Positions 18,444-29,186 are shown, counted from the first letter of the stretch. The stretch: 64,000 nucleotides of DNA from Aerophototrophica crusticola (GCA_001939945.1 MOEB01000011.1:62001-126000), one strand, 5' to 3'. A program made the numbers and translations. Notes: generated by a model from the letters alone, not told the origin.

Positions 18444-18483
18444 TGAGGGGCCGTTGATCGGGCACGATCAACGGCGGCGGGTA

Positions 18484-19086
18484 TTACTCGTCCTCGTCGG
18501 GCACGTAGGCATCGGCGGTGACGATCTGGGACTCGGGCTGCTCCTCGCCCTCCTCCTGCTCCGGCCGGTTCTTCTTGGAACGCTCCAGGGCCGCTTCCAA
18601 CTCGCGCTGGCTGCACAGGCCCAACAGCACCGGGTTGCGCGGCTTGATGTTGGCGGCGTTCCAGTGGGTCTTGTCGCGCACCGCGGCGATGGTGGTCTTG
18701 GTGGTGCCGATCAGCTTGCAGAGCTGGGCATCCGTCAGCTCCGGGTGCGACTTCAGCAGCCAGGCGATGGCGTCGGGCTTGTCGCCGCGCTTGGTGACGG
18801 GGGTGTAGCGCGGGCCCTTGGCGCGGGCCACGGGCTGGGGCAGGTCCTGGATGCGGATCTTCAGCTTGTAGCCGGCGTCCTTCTCCCCCTTCTCGATCTC
18901 CACCTGGGACAGCTCGCCGCCGGCCACCGGGTCGCGGCCGACCATGCCCACCGCCACCTCGCCGTCGGCGATGGCCTGCACCTCAAGCTCATGCATGCCG
19001 CAGAAGTCCGCGATCTGCTCGAACGACAGGCCGGTGTTCTCGACCAGCCAGACGGCGGTGGCCTTCGGCATCAGGGGCAGGGCCAT
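18484..19086 (-). CDS. trcR: Cell cycle transcriptional regulator TrcR (DUF1013)
   Basis: A 200-residue protein beginning MALPLMPKATAVWLVENTGL, with FEQIADFCGMHELEVQAIADGE (a helix-turn-helix-like segment near residues 20-45) and a second segment LTDAQLCKLIGTTKTTIAAVRDKTHWN. These are hallmarks of DUF1013, an alphaproteobacterial family described as a cell-cycle transcription regulator. The C-terminus is acidic (EQEEGEEQPES) and probably disordered. The ATG at 19086 has a very good AGGAGG site; the upstream open frame is rejected. Confidence 0.88.
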   Translation of the reverse strand: MALPLMPKATAVWLVENTGLSFEQIADFCGMHELEVQAIADGEVAVGMVGRDPVAGGELSQVEIEKGEKDAGYKLKIRIQDLPQPVARAKGPRYTPVTKRGDKPDAIAWLLKSHPELTDAQLCKLIGTTKTTIAAVRDKTHWNAANIKPRNPVLLGLCSQRELEAALERSKKNRPEQEEGEEQPESQIVTADAYVPDEDE

Positions 19087-19296
19087 GCTTCCTCCTCGCG
19101 AACTCTGGGCGCCTCGGCGGGCGCCCGGGTCAATCCAGGGTCCAACAACGCAATAGCCGCCCGTGCGCGCGGGTCGAAGGCCCCGCACAGCCACGGACGG
19201 TCATGACTCGTCCCCCCGCATATAGCCTCCTGCGCCGATACAAGCCACGGCTTTTTGAGGGGCCGCCGCGCGATGCGGTGTCGAGCCGCCCGGCCT

Positions 19297-20292
19297 TCAC
19301 ACCTCCAGCACGATCTTCCCCACATGGGTGCTGCTTTCCATCAGGGCGTGCGCGTCGGGCGCCTTATCCAAAGGGAAGGTGGCGTGGACCACCGGCTTCA
19401 CGCGGCCGGACTCCAGCAGCGGCCAGGCCTGGCCCAGCAGGGAGCGGGCGATGGCCCCCTTCTCCGCCACCGAGCGGGCGCGGAGGGTGGAGCCGGTGAG
19501 GGTCAGGCGCTTCATCATCACCGGGCGGAGGTCCAGCTTCACCGTCTGGCCGCGCAGGAAGGCGATGCTGACATGCCGCCCCTCAAGGCCCAAGCAGTCC
19601 AGGTTGCGGGGGACATAGTCGCCGCCCACCATGTCCAGGATCACGTCCACGCCCTTGCCGCCGGTCAGCTCCTTCGCCACGGCGGCGAAGTCCTCCGCGT
19701 GGTAGTCGATGCCCCGGTCGGCGCCCAGGGCCTCGCAGGCCTTCACCTTCTCCGGCCCGCCCGCCGTGGCCAGCACCGTGGCGCCCAAAGCCTTGGCGAG
19801 CTGGATGGCGGTGACGCCGATGCCGCTGGTGCCGCCATGGACCAGGAACGTTTCCCCCGGCTTCAGCGCGCCCCGCTCGAACACGTTGGTCCAGACGGTG
19901 AAGAAGGTCTCCGGAAGGGAGGCCGCCTGCACTGGGGTCAAGCCCTTCGGGATCGGCAGGCATTGGGGCGCCGGGGCCACCGCGTACTCGGCATAGCCGC
20001 CGCCCGCCAGCAGGGCGCAGGCCGGGTCGCCCACGGACCAGCCGGTCACCCCCTCCCCCACCGCCACCACGGTGCCCGCCACCTCCAGCCCCGGCAGGTC
20101 GCTGGCACCGGGCGGGGGCGGGTAGACGCCCATCCGTTGCAGCACGTCCGGCCGGTTGACGCCGGCCGCCGCCACCTTCAGCAGCAGCTCCCCCGGGCTA
20201 GGCTCCGGTACCGGGCGGGTGCAGGGGGTCAGCACCTCGGGCCCGCCGGGGGCCTTGATCTCCACCGCGCGCATGCTGTCCGGGAGCGTCAT
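19297..20292 (-). CDS. NAD(P)H quinone oxidoreductase, PIG3/Qor family
   Basis: A 331-residue medium-chain dehydrogenase without the catalytic zinc ligands. The N-terminal GVNRPDVLQRMGVYPPPPGAS segment is typical of the PIG3-type quinone oxidoreductases, and GGTSGIGVTAIQLAKALGA is the Rossmann NADPH loop. It probably reduces quinones by one electron. The ATG at 20292 gives full length. The divergent DUF1192 gene begins about 100 bp away. Confidence 0.88.
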   Translation of the reverse strand: MTLPDSMRAVEIKAPGGPEVLTPCTRPVPEPSPGELLLKVAAAGVNRPDVLQRMGVYPPPPGASDLPGLEVAGTVVAVGEGVTGWSVGDPACALLAGGGYAEYAVAPAPQCLPIPKGLTPVQAASLPETFFTVWTNVFERGALKPGETFLVHGGTSGIGVTAIQLAKALGATVLATAGGPEKVKACEALGADRGIDYHAEDFAAVAKELTGGKGVDVILDMVGGDYVPRNLDCLGLEGRHVSIAFLRGQTVKLDLRPVMMKRLTLTGSTLRARSVAEKGAIARSLLGQAWPLLESGRVKPVVHATFPLDKAPDAHALMESSTHVGKIVLEV

Positions 20293-20393
20293 TTGCGGTC
20301 TCCTGTTGCTGTCCCCGTGTCCGGGTTGCCCGTCACCCGCTCCTATCGCAGAATGGGGGCCGAGACCATCCCTTTGCCCTGAGGGGGACCGCC

Positions 20394-20582
20394 ATGGCCA
20401 TCGAACTGGACGACCTGCTGCCGCGCAACCAGAAACCCAAGCCGCGCGACCTGTCCGCCCTGTCGGTCGGCGAGCTGGAAGAATACATCGCCGCTATGGA
20501 AGCGGAGATCGCCCGGGTGCGGGAGACGATCAGGGCCAAGCGCGACGTGCGCGGCGCCGCCGAGGCCTTCTTCAAGCGCTGA
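20394..20582 (+). CDS. DUF1192 family small protein
   Basis: A 62-residue protein: an acidic N-terminal strip, then LSVGELEEYIAAMEAEIARV forming a coiled coil, ending GAAEAFFKR. The SVGELEEYI and EAFFKR features identify DUF1192, an alphaproteobacterial family of unknown role. The ATG at 20394 follows GAGGGGGA. A strong terminator follows. Confidence 0.85.
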   Translation: MAIELDDLLPRNQKPKPRDLSALSVGELEEYIAAMEAEIARVRETIRAKRDVRGAAEAFFKR

Positions 20583-20673
20583 ACTCCCGATTCCCGCCCG
20601 CCGGCCCTTGCCCGTGTGCCGCTGCGGGCTAGGTGGTTGTAACGGGAATGCCGTTCCCGCTCAGTGGCTGACT

Positions 20674-20718
20674 TCAGGCCGGGCCCCGCCTTCGGGCGGC
20701 CCGGCCTGATTTTCTTTT
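20674..20718. terminator. Bidirectional-position rho-independent terminator
   Basis: A long stem TCAGGCCGGGCC / GGCCCGGCCTGA extended by CGCC-TTCG-GGCG, followed on the plus strand by TTTTCTTTT. It ends the DUF1192 unit; the T tract overlaps the stop codon of the convergent ribbon-helix-helix gene. Confidence 0.9.
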
Positions 20719-20920
20719 AAGCCCCCCGATACTGCCGCAACACCCACACCCGGATGGCGCTGGACAGGTTGCCTTCCCGCCCCTGGTCGATGGCCTCGAC
20801 CAGGGCGGTGACGGACGTGCCGCGGGTGGCGGCCAGGTCCTTCAGGGCGGACCAGAACTCCTCCTCCAACGTGACGCTGGTAGGGTGGCCGGCGATGAGG
20901 AGGGAGCGTTTCTTGACCAT
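20717..20920 (-). CDS. Ribbon-helix-helix domain protein
   Basis: A 67-residue putative DNA-binding protein: KKRSLLIAGHPTSVTLEEEF is the ribbon strand and first helix, followed by WSALKDLAATRGTSVTALVE and AIRVWVLRQYR. This matches the RHH_4-type family common in alphaproteobacteria. The ATG at 20920 follows GAGGGG. It starts 8 bp after the stop of the TonB receptor gene, so the two are probably one operon; a role in regulating that receptor is inference. Confidence 0.8.
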   Translation of the reverse strand: MVKKRSLLIAGHPTSVTLEEEFWSALKDLAATRGTSVTALVEAIDQGREGNLSSAIRVWVLRQYRGA

Positions 20921-20928
20921 GACGCCCC

Positions 20929-23103
20929 TCAATACCGCCAGCGGGCCTCCACGGTCCAGGTGCGGCCGTCGGCAGGGGTGACCAGCCAGGCGCGGCGGAA
21001 CTCGGTCCGGCCGGCGACCACCACGGGCTCGTTGAAGCGGATGGCCACGGGGGCGGAGCGGTCGTCAAACAGGTTGCGGACCCGCAACGTGAAGCGCGCC
21101 CCGCCCTGCTCCAGCCCGACCCAGGCGTTCACCTTGCCGTCGGCGGGGATCCAGGAAAGGTTGGAGTTCTCCGTGTACTGGCGGGACTGCCACAGCCACT
21201 CCCCGCCCAGGAACCCGTCCCAGCCGGCGGCCAGGGCGGCCGTGTACTGGCCGCTGGCCACGATCTGGTGGCGCGACTGGCGCGGCAGAGCGAGACCGGA
21301 GATGTCGCCATCGGGCGCGAAGGCCGGGATGTTGAAGTAGTCCGTGTCCCGGTAGTCCCGGAACTCCGCGTCCACGAAGGTATAGGCGGCGCGCAGGTCC
21401 AGCCCCTCCACCGGGGCCGCCGCCAGTTCCAGCTCCAAGCCGCGGCTGCGGCTTTGGGCGGCGTTGGCGGTGTAGAAGTTGTTGTTGGTGAAGGGGCCGC
21501 TGCTGACGGCCACCACCTGCTGGTCGGTCCAGTCGATCCAGAACAGGGCGGCGTTGGCGGTCACCCTTCCGCCCAGCCATTGCGTCTTGGCCCCGACCTC
21601 ATAGGTCCAGTTGGTCTCCGGGTCGAAGCTGCGCTCGGTGGGGAGGATGTTGGCCATGGTGCTGAAACCGCCGCTTTTCGCGCCCTTGGCGGCGGAGGCG
21701 TAGAGCAGCGCGTCGTCCGTCGCCTGCCAGGACAGGGCGAAGCGGGGCGTCCACATGGTCCATTCGTCGGACAGGCCCACATTGGGCAGGGCCGTGGTGG
21801 CGAAGCGCTTCTCATCCCGCTGCCAGCGCAAATCGGCCGTGGCCGTCAGGTCCAAGGGCAGGCGGTAGGACAGGGAGCCGTAGACCGCCCAGCTGTCCGT
21901 CACCTCCGCCGTGCGGGTGCCGCCGCCGGGGCGCACGCGGCTCTCCACATAGTCAAAGTCCCTCCGCTCCGTCTCATTGTCGAAGCGGTAGCGGCTGGCT
22001 CCGGCGATCCAGGACAGGGGCTCGCCATCATCGTTGGAGACCAGCCGCAGCTCCTGGCTCCAGTCATGCCGGTCGGTCAACTGCCCGGCCCGGGCGATGA
22101 GGGCGGCGGAATAGTCGTTGTCGCGGTTGAACTCGTTGGTCTCGAAATTCGCCGCGCTGATGCTGGTCAGGGTGGCGGGGCCGAGGTCGTAATTGACGGT
22201 CAGGGCAGTGCGCCAAGCGTCGCGGCGGAAACCAAAATGCTCGGCATTGGCGGCCTGGGTCGGCACGTCCTCCGGGATTTCCCCGCAATACTGGGTGAAG
22301 GCGCCCGCGGGCACGCCGGCGGCGTTCAGCCGCTGTTGGCAGTTGGTCTGCAGCCACCAGCCCTTGGGCTGCCCGTCCCGGTCCTCGGCATAGGACACCC
22401 GCAGCAGCGCCTCCAGCCGGTCGGTGGGCGTGGCGCGCAGGGTCAGGGCGGCGGCGGTGGATTTCTCCGCCCCGATCTCCGGCCCCCCGGCCAGGGCGTT
22501 GCGGTAGAAGCCGTCGTAATCGTCAAGCGCGAAGCTGGCCCGGGCCGCCAGCTTCCCGGCCACCAGCGGCCCGCCGACGCTGGCGGAGAATTCCTTGCGG
22601 CCCTTGTTGCCGATGGCGCCGGCAACCTGGCCCTCGACCGCGTCGCCCGGCTTGCGGGTGACCAGGTTCACGGCCCCGCCGAAGGTGTTGCGGCCGAACA
22701 GGGCGTTCTGCGGCCCCTTCAGCACCTCGATCCGCTCCACATCATCCAGGAACAGGTTGATGGAGCTGCGGCCGGAGACATAAACCCCGTCCAGGAAGAA
22801 GCCCACGCTCGGCTCCTCACCCACCCCCGGCTGGGTCAGGCCGCGGATGGCCGGGGCCGGGTTGAAGCGGCCGAAGGGGTCGCTGACCACCAGGCCCGGG
22901 GCGCGGGTGGCGATGTCGGCGATGCTGTCCACCTGCGCCCGCTCAATGGCCTCCGGCCCCAGCACGGTCAGGCTGAGGGGCGTGCGCTGCGGGTCCTCCG
23001 CCCGCTGCCGGGCGGTGACGACGATCTCCTCCACCCCTTGGGCGGAAGCGGGGATGGCGGCCAGCAGGGCCAGGGCGGCCGTGGTCGTGCGCAGGGCGTG
23101 CAT
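20929..23103 (-). CDS. TonB-dependent outer membrane receptor
   Basis: A 724-residue outer-membrane gated channel. Signal peptide MHALRTTTAALALLAAIPASAQG; TonB box EEIVVTARQR just after; plug domain about residues 40-160 with VERIEVLKGPQNALFGRNTFGGAVNLVTRKP; then a 22-strand-type barrel ending in FRRAWLVTPADGRTWTVEARWRY with a terminal aromatic. The plug most resembles receptors of the FecA/Fiu-like or sphingomonad nutrient class; the substrate cannot be told. The ATG at 23103 is chosen because it begins the signal peptide. No Fur-box-like site was recognised upstream. A small RHH gene follows. Confidence 0.9.
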   Translation of the reverse strand: MHALRTTTAALALLAAIPASAQGVEEIVVTARQRAEDPQRTPLSLTVLGPEAIERAQVDSIADIATRAPGLVVSDPFGRFNPAPAIRGLTQPGVGEEPSVGFFLDGVYVSGRSSINLFLDDVERIEVLKGPQNALFGRNTFGGAVNLVTRKPGDAVEGQVAGAIGNKGRKEFSASVGGPLVAGKLAARASFALDDYDGFYRNALAGGPEIGAEKSTAAALTLRATPTDRLEALLRVSYAEDRDGQPKGWWLQTNCQQRLNAAGVPAGAFTQYCGEIPEDVPTQAANAEHFGFRRDAWRTALTVNYDLGPATLTSISAANFETNEFNRDNDYSAALIARAGQLTDRHDWSQELRLVSNDDGEPLSWIAGASRYRFDNETERRDFDYVESRVRPGGGTRTAEVTDSWAVYGSLSYRLPLDLTATADLRWQRDEKRFATTALPNVGLSDEWTMWTPRFALSWQATDDALLYASAAKGAKSGGFSTMANILPTERSFDPETNWTYEVGAKTQWLGGRVTANAALFWIDWTDQQVVAVSSGPFTNNNFYTANAAQSRSRGLELELAAAPVEGLDLRAAYTFVDAEFRDYRDTDYFNIPAFAPDGDISGLALPRQSRHQIVASGQYTAALAAGWDGFLGGEWLWQSRQYTENSNLSWIPADGKVNAWVGLEQGGARFTLRVRNLFDDRSAPVAIRFNEPVVVAGRTEFRRAWLVTPADGRTWTVEARWRY

Positions 23104-23234
23104 AGGGGTGCCGATGATGCGGGGAACGAACTGACGGCAGGCGGGTAGCACCCCCAACGGGGGGTGTCCAGCGACCAAAGCCATGCGAGAAAGCCGGGCG
23201 GGGGTGCTTTTGCGGGAGGGGCCCGCGCAAAGCA

Positions 23235-23384
23235 CTGATGTCACCCCGGGCTTGACCCGGGGCCCTTAGGAAAGCGGACGTGCCAATGGCGCGGCAGCGG
23301 GGTGCAAGCCAAGGAAAACAGGGCTTCCGGTGATCTGCACAGAGGGTCCCCGAGGGCCCCGGGTCAAGCCCGGGGTGACATCAG
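23235..23384. repeat. 31-bp perfect inverted repeat pair
   Basis: Two arms at 23235-23265 and 23354-23384 are perfect reverse complements over 31 bp, with 88 bp between. Each arm holds TGTCACCCCGGGCTTGACCC, the kind of sequence seen in interspersed palindromic elements of alphaproteobacteria. It lies after the 3' end of bioB and upstream of the TonB receptor gene, and in RNA could fold into one very stable stem. Confidence 0.9.
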
Positions 23385-23400
23385 GTGCACTGCAACTTCT

Positions 23401-24393
23401 TCAGCTTCCCATCACCCGCATCCCCAGCGCCCCCAACAGGGCCATGTCCTTGTCCGCTTCCGGGTTCGGCGTGGTCAGCAGCTTCTCGCCATAGAAGATG
23501 CTGTTGGCCCCGGCCAGGAAGCACAGGGCCTGGGTCTCGGTACTCATGCCCTCACGCCCCGCCGACAGGCGCACCATGCTGGCGGGCATGGTGATGCGGG
23601 CCACGGCGATGGTGCGGACGAACTCCAGCGGGTCCAGGGCGGCGGTGCCGTTCAGCTTGGTGCCTTCCACCTGGACCAGCAGGTTCACCGGCACGCTTTC
23701 CGGGTGCTGCGGCAGGGTGGCCAGGGTGTGGATCAGGCCGACGCGGTCCTCCCGCCCCTCCCCCATCCCGACGATGCCCCCACAGCAGACATTGATCCCC
23801 GCCTCCCGCACCGCCGACAGGGTGTCCAGCCGGTCCTGGTAGGTGCGGGTGCTGATGACCTTGCCGTAGAATTCCGGCGAGGTGTCGAGGTTGTGGTTGT
23901 AGTAGTCGAGGCCGGCGTCCCGCAGCCGCGCCGCCTGCTCCGGCCGCAGCATGCCCAGGGTGGCGCAGGTTTCCATCCCCAGCGCCTTCACCCCCTCCAC
24001 CATGGCGCAGACCGTGTCCAGGTCATGGTCCTTGGGCGAGCGCCAAGCCGCCCCCATGCAGAACCGCCCGGCCCCACGGTCCTTCGCCGCCCGCGCCTCC
24101 GCCAACACCTGCTCCACCGCCATCAGGCGGGAAGCCTTGAGGCCCGTTTCGAACTCCGCCGACTGCGGGCAATAGGCGCAATCCTCCGGGCAGCCGCCGG
24201 TCTTGATGGACAGCAGGGTCGAGACCTGGACCTCCGCCGGGTCGAAGAACCGCCGGTGCTCAGCTTGCGCCCGGAACAGCAGCTCCGGGAAGGGCAGCGC
24301 GAACAGGGCCGCGACCTCATCGCGGGTCCAGTCATGGCGGACGGCGCCGTCGGCGGTCGTCACGGGCGCGGCAGTCTCGGCGGCGAGGGTCAT
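23401..24393 (-). CDS. bioB: Biotin synthase
   Basis: A 330-residue radical SAM enzyme inserting sulphur into dethiobiotin. The [11 protein letters not shown] motif (Cys68, Cys72, Cys75) binds the 4Fe-4S cluster; [26 protein letters not shown] and the [12 protein letters not shown] segment are characteristic, and further cysteines at GINVCCGG match the 2Fe-2S site. The ATG at 24393 gives the family length. No other biotin gene is adjacent. Confidence 0.96.
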   Translation of the reverse strand: MTLAAETAAPVTTADGAVRHDWTRDEVAALFALPFPELLFRAQAEHRRFFDPAEVQVSTLLSIKTGGCPEDCAYCPQSAEFETGLKASRLMAVEQVLAEARAAKDRGAGRFCMGAAWRSPKDHDLDTVCAMVEGVKALGMETCATLGMLRPEQAARLRDAGLDYYNHNLDTSPEFYGKVISTRTYQDRLDTLSAVREAGINVCCGGIVGMGEGREDRVGLIHTLATLPQHPESVPVNLLVQVEGTKLNGTAALDPLEFVRTIAVARITMPASMVRLSAGREGMSTETQALCFLAGANSIFYGEKLLTTPNPEADKDMALLGALGMRVMGS

Positions 24394-24522
24394 GGGATCA
24401 CCCGCGGGTTCCGGGAAGGAAGGCCGGCGGGGTTAGCAGGAGGGGGCCTCAGCTGTCCAGCCCACATGAAAGCCGGGCTGGGAAGCATTGGCGGGCGAAC
24501 TTGTCACGCCCCGATCATCCCC

Positions 24523-25917
<1,395 letters not shown>

Positions 25918-26261
25918 GGCGCCCTCTCTGGTCCTTCGCGTCGCGGGATGGTCACAGCCGTTCTAGCCCCGCCGTCCCGCGGCGGCAACGGTGCGGAGGG
26001 GCAACCATTCCGCCGGCCGTGCGCCGCGACCCTCCGAGGGCCTTCCGCCACCCCGTCCGAGCGGGTGCTTCGATGTCCCGGCCGGGCTTGAAAATATCGC
26101 CGCCCCACCCCTTCCGCCCTATGGAACAATCACCCCTGCTATGTGTCATGCTGGACACAGGGGAACATGGTCGGCCAAGGGCCCGATCCGTTGGGGAACA
26201 CCCGGAAAACCGGGGACTGCGGGGCGGTAATACAGCCGGCGAGTCAGCGGGGTAAGGGCGC
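25918..26261. other. 344-bp divergent intergenic region
   Basis: It lies between fumC and the hypothetical gene at 26262 and should hold both promoters. I see a less GC-rich patch around 26090-26160 with a small inverted repeat (TGTGTC...GACACA) but no clear promoter or operator. Confidence 0.5.
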
Positions 26262-26816
26262 ATGCCGTACCGGCAGCGGGGGACTGTCGTGCCCATGGCA
26301 CAGGCGGTGGGGAACAGGCGGGGGCGGGGGCGCGGGCGCGCCGTCGCCCTGCGGCGGGAAGACCAGGCGGCCGCTGGCTGGCTCAGGCTGGCCATGGGCG
26401 CCGCCCTTGCGGGGGCCTTGGCCTGGGGGCTGGGCACCATGCCGTGCGACGCGAAATCGAAGAAGGCCAAACCAGCCGCGGCCGGCACCATCACCGCACG
26501 GGAAGGCGTGCCCCTGTCCCAGGCCGCCGCCGCGCCGAAGATGGACCTGACCCCGTCCGGCAAGCAGCAGAAGGATGACGATGGCCGGCTGCGCCTGAAC
26601 CTGGAGCCGGAGAAGCCCCGGGAGGCCCGGCCCATCGACCCGCTGTCCGGCAGCACCTCTACCAGCTGCGGCGACACCCAGGTGGACATGGGCTGGAGGC
26701 TGCGTGGCACCAACCTGTCCATGTCCATGCGGCCGGGCGGCGGCCCCGTGGAGCTGACCAGCAAGCTGGAAGTCCGGGACAAGCGCATGAAGGTTGGCGT
26801 GCGCATGCCGTTCTAG
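26262..26816 (+). CDS. Hypothetical membrane-anchored protein, 184 residues
   Basis: An arginine-rich start, then one hydrophobic segment (LAMGAALAGALAWGLG, about residues 43-58) likely acting as a signal anchor, and a mature part rich in Lys, Pro and Asp. The last 70 residues contain DPLSGSTSTSCG and several short strands. I do not recognise the family. The ATG at 26262 follows GGGGTAAGGG; an ATG at 26295 is also possible. The stop lies just before repeat copy 3. Confidence 0.6.
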   Translation: MPYRQRGTVVPMAQAVGNRRGRGRGRAVALRREDQAAAGWLRLAMGAALAGALAWGLGTMPCDAKSKKAKPAAAGTITAREGVPLSQAAAAPKMDLTPSGKQQKDDDGRLRLNLEPEKPREARPIDPLSGSTSTSCGDTQVDMGWRLRGTNLSMSMRPGGGPVELTSKLEVRDKRMKVGVRMPF

Positions 26817-26819
26817 GCT

Positions 26820-26926
26820 TTCGCGTTCCTCGGCCGCCGCGCCCGCGGCTTGGCTTAAGCGGGCACGGGCCAGCGCGGCGGCGGTCGCCGCCGGATCGGT
26901 TCACGTCATGTGCAAACCGCTCTACG
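26820..26926 (+). repeat. Gene-end palindromic repeat family, copy 3
   Basis: Aligned to the copy at 34532: TCGCGTTCCT at the left, CCCGCGGCTTGGCT in the core, GGCGGTCGCCGCCGGA palindrome, and a GGTTCACG...AAACCGCTCT tail. It overlaps the last bases of the convergent gene at 26922-27299. Confidence 0.7.
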
Positions 26927-27299
26927 CATCTCCCTCCCGCCACGCCATGACCGTCACCAGGGCCAGCAGCGGCAGGGCAAGCGCATCCACCACCGCCACG
27001 GTGCGCAGGGGACCCTGCGGCAACCCCGCCTGGGCATAGAGTACCAGGAAGCTGAGCACACTGATCCCCACCACCAGCGACGCCGCCCGCCGCGCCCCCG
27101 GGCTGGCGGCGGCGAACAGGGCCACCACCAGCACGGCCAGGAACAGACCCGCCCGGTGGCTGACCAGCAGGCCTGCCGTCCCCTCTGCCGGGATGCCATA
27201 CAGCGTCTGCGCCAGGCCCGGCCGGAACAGCACCGCCGCCGGGGCCGCGTGGACCGCGGCCAGCGCCAGCCAGCATGCCTTCACCACCCACTCCATCAT
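26922..27299 (-). CDS. Small integral membrane protein, 125 residues
   Basis: Four predicted transmembrane helices: about residues 5-22, 44-66, 70-90 and 98-117. The layout, with a conserved-looking HRAGLF after the first loop, reminds me of DUF4345-like proteins, but I cannot place it firmly. Start ATG at 27299 or 27296, after GGGGAGGGG. Single gene, function unknown. Confidence 0.6.
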   Translation of the reverse strand: MMEWVVKACWLALAAVHAAPAAVLFRPGLAQTLYGIPAEGTAGLLVSHRAGLFLAVLVVALFAAASPGARRAASLVVGISVLSFLVLYAQAGLPQGPLRTVAVVDALALPLLALVTVMAWREGDA

Positions 27300-27428
27300 C
27301 CCCTCCCCTGCCGGTCTGCATAGGGGGAGGCTAGCCCCTCCGGTCGGGGGTGGCGATTACCTGGCACGTAATCGCGGGGTGGTCGGCGCAGGCGGGAGGA
27401 CCCGCCATTCCCGGGCACCACGCCGGCG

Positions 27429-29000
27429 TCAGCCCCTGCCGGGGATCAGGCCCCGTATCGCCTCCACCGCCCCGTCCACGTCCACCTCCGCCGTCCCCAC
27501 GGTGCACACGGTACCATAGGCGCGGTTCTGCCCGTCCCCCACCGCCGTCACCCGGGCCATCCAGAGGCAGACTCGCCCATTCCTGGCGAAGCGGCTCCAG
27601 GCCACGTCATCCTTGGCCCGGACCTCGCCCAAGCCGGCGGCCTGCCCGGCGGGGGTGGCCCGCACCGCCTCCACCAGCGTCCTGGCGTCGGCATGGGCCG
27701 CCTTCGCGGTCAAGACGCGGTCCAGCAGCAGTTCCCAATAGCCGTCCATGCCCCCGCCCGAGACAAGGTGCAGGGGCCCGATGCCCGTGCAGCGCAGCCG
27801 GTTCCCCTGGGGCAGGTCGAAGGCGGCCGTGCGGCAGTCGTTGGACATCGTGCGCCGCCCCCACCCGTCGGGCGCCGCCTGGCTCAGGTTGACGTAGATG
27901 AAGGGGAAGCCGGACAACACCGCCTGCCCCTCCCCCGCCGGCTTGAACCTTGCCCTGGCGAGGCCGTCGCGCAGCATGTCGTCGAACAGCAGGGCCGGGA
28001 TGGTGGCGACCGTGGTGACGCCGGTCACCTGGCCGTCCGGGTTGGCCTCGACGGCGAAGTTTCCATGGACCGACAGGGACAGGGCCTCCAACTCCGCCGG
28101 GACCACGACCGGCAGCGGCCCGTCCAGCTTGGGCCATTTCGGCAACGGCTCCTTGGCCCGCCTCGCCTTGGCGACGGCGGCGGCGAAGTCGCTCGGCGGC
28201 TCGGACGTGACCTGGGCCAGGACGGACTGGAGCTTGCCGGCATCAACCGGCTCGGCGGCACAGAGGCTGCCGACCTGGCCCGAATGAATGCCTTGGGCCG
28301 GCATGTGGGGCTGCATGCGGGCGAACCAGACGCAGTGGGCAAGGCCGAGTTCCGCCTCCGGCCGGGTGAAGGCGAAGGCCTGGAGCGTGTCCGGCAGCCC
28401 GGCGAGGGCGTCGCCGCCCAGTTCCCCCACCCGGCCGCGCGCCAGCGCCGCCACCGGCTTCAGCCAGTTCCGGACCGTGGCCTCGTCCGCCAGGCTGGCG
28501 CGCAGCCGCAGCCGGGCCCGGCCGGGGAGGTCGGCGGCGATGCCCACCGTGCCCGGCAGCGCCTCACACTCGCTGCGCTCCGCCCCGGCAAGGCGGAGGG
28601 GTGCCTTGTCGCACGGTATGTCGAACACTGGCTGGAACCGCGTGTCATCCTTGTCCCGCAGCCGGAACGCCACCCAGACCCGGACATCGCGGCGGCGGGT
28701 CCCGGGCAGGTCGGCCCCGCTGGGCAGGTAGCGCCAGGCGCGGGCCGCCTCCAGCGCCTCCCGCTCGAAGACCAGCCCGGGGGAGGAGTCCACGACGCGC
28801 AGGTTGGTGACCGCGCCATCATCGGCTAGGTCGAAGCGGACAAGCACCTTGCCGTCCAGGTTGTGGTTGCTCAGGTCTGGCGGGTAGGCCGGCGGTATCT
28901 GGACGAGCGGCGCGGGGCTGCGCTCCTCCGCCAGGGCCGGGGCGACGCCGGCCATGAGGAGGGCGAGGGGAGCCAGTCGGGCCAGGGACGTCAGGCGCAT
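27429..29000 (-). CDS. Secreted protein with a TonB C-terminal-like domain
   Basis: A 523-residue exported protein: signal peptide MRLTSLARLAPLALLMAGVAPALA, then PPAYPPDLSNHNLDGKVLVRFDLADDGAVTNLRV, and SSPGLVFEREALEAARAWRYLP, which is the TonB C-terminal fold found in energy-transducer-like proteins. The remaining 400 residues contain weaker repeats of similar strand-helix pattern (for example FAVEANPDGQVTGVTTVATI). Unlike true TonB it lacks the N-terminal anchor and proline-rich spacer, so it is probably a periplasmic relative. The ATG at 29000 begins the signal peptide. Confidence 0.72.
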   Translation of the reverse strand: MRLTSLARLAPLALLMAGVAPALAEERSPAPLVQIPPAYPPDLSNHNLDGKVLVRFDLADDGAVTNLRVVDSSPGLVFEREALEAARAWRYLPSGADLPGTRRRDVRVWVAFRLRDKDDTRFQPVFDIPCDKAPLRLAGAERSECEALPGTVGIAADLPGRARLRLRASLADEATVRNWLKPVAALARGRVGELGGDALAGLPDTLQAFAFTRPEAELGLAHCVWFARMQPHMPAQGIHSGQVGSLCAAEPVDAGKLQSVLAQVTSEPPSDFAAAVAKARRAKEPLPKWPKLDGPLPVVVPAELEALSLSVHGNFAVEANPDGQVTGVTTVATIPALLFDDMLRDGLARARFKPAGEGQAVLSGFPFIYVNLSQAAPDGWGRRTMSNDCRTAAFDLPQGNRLRCTGIGPLHLVSGGGMDGYWELLLDRVLTAKAAHADARTLVEAVRATPAGQAAGLGEVRAKDDVAWSRFARNGRVCLWMARVTAVGDGQNRAYGTVCTVGTAEVDVDGAVEAIRGLIPGRG

Positions 29001-29186
29001 GCCGCGGTTCCGTTCAGAAGGGGTAGGTGGATAAGCCATACACCCCTGTTCCGGGCACTTCCATGCGATCCTGCGCCCGGGCCGCAATCGGTCCGCATCC
29101 GGACACATCCTCGCCACAAGCCTGTTTTACATCGGCATTAACGGTTCGGGGCTAAGCTGCCCCGGACCCCCAACCGACCGACGCCC

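Noticed and set aside
21268-23148. A 626-residue plus-strand frame opposite the TonB receptor.
   Set aside because: Shadow frame; the receptor has a signal peptide, TonB box and barrel on the other strand.
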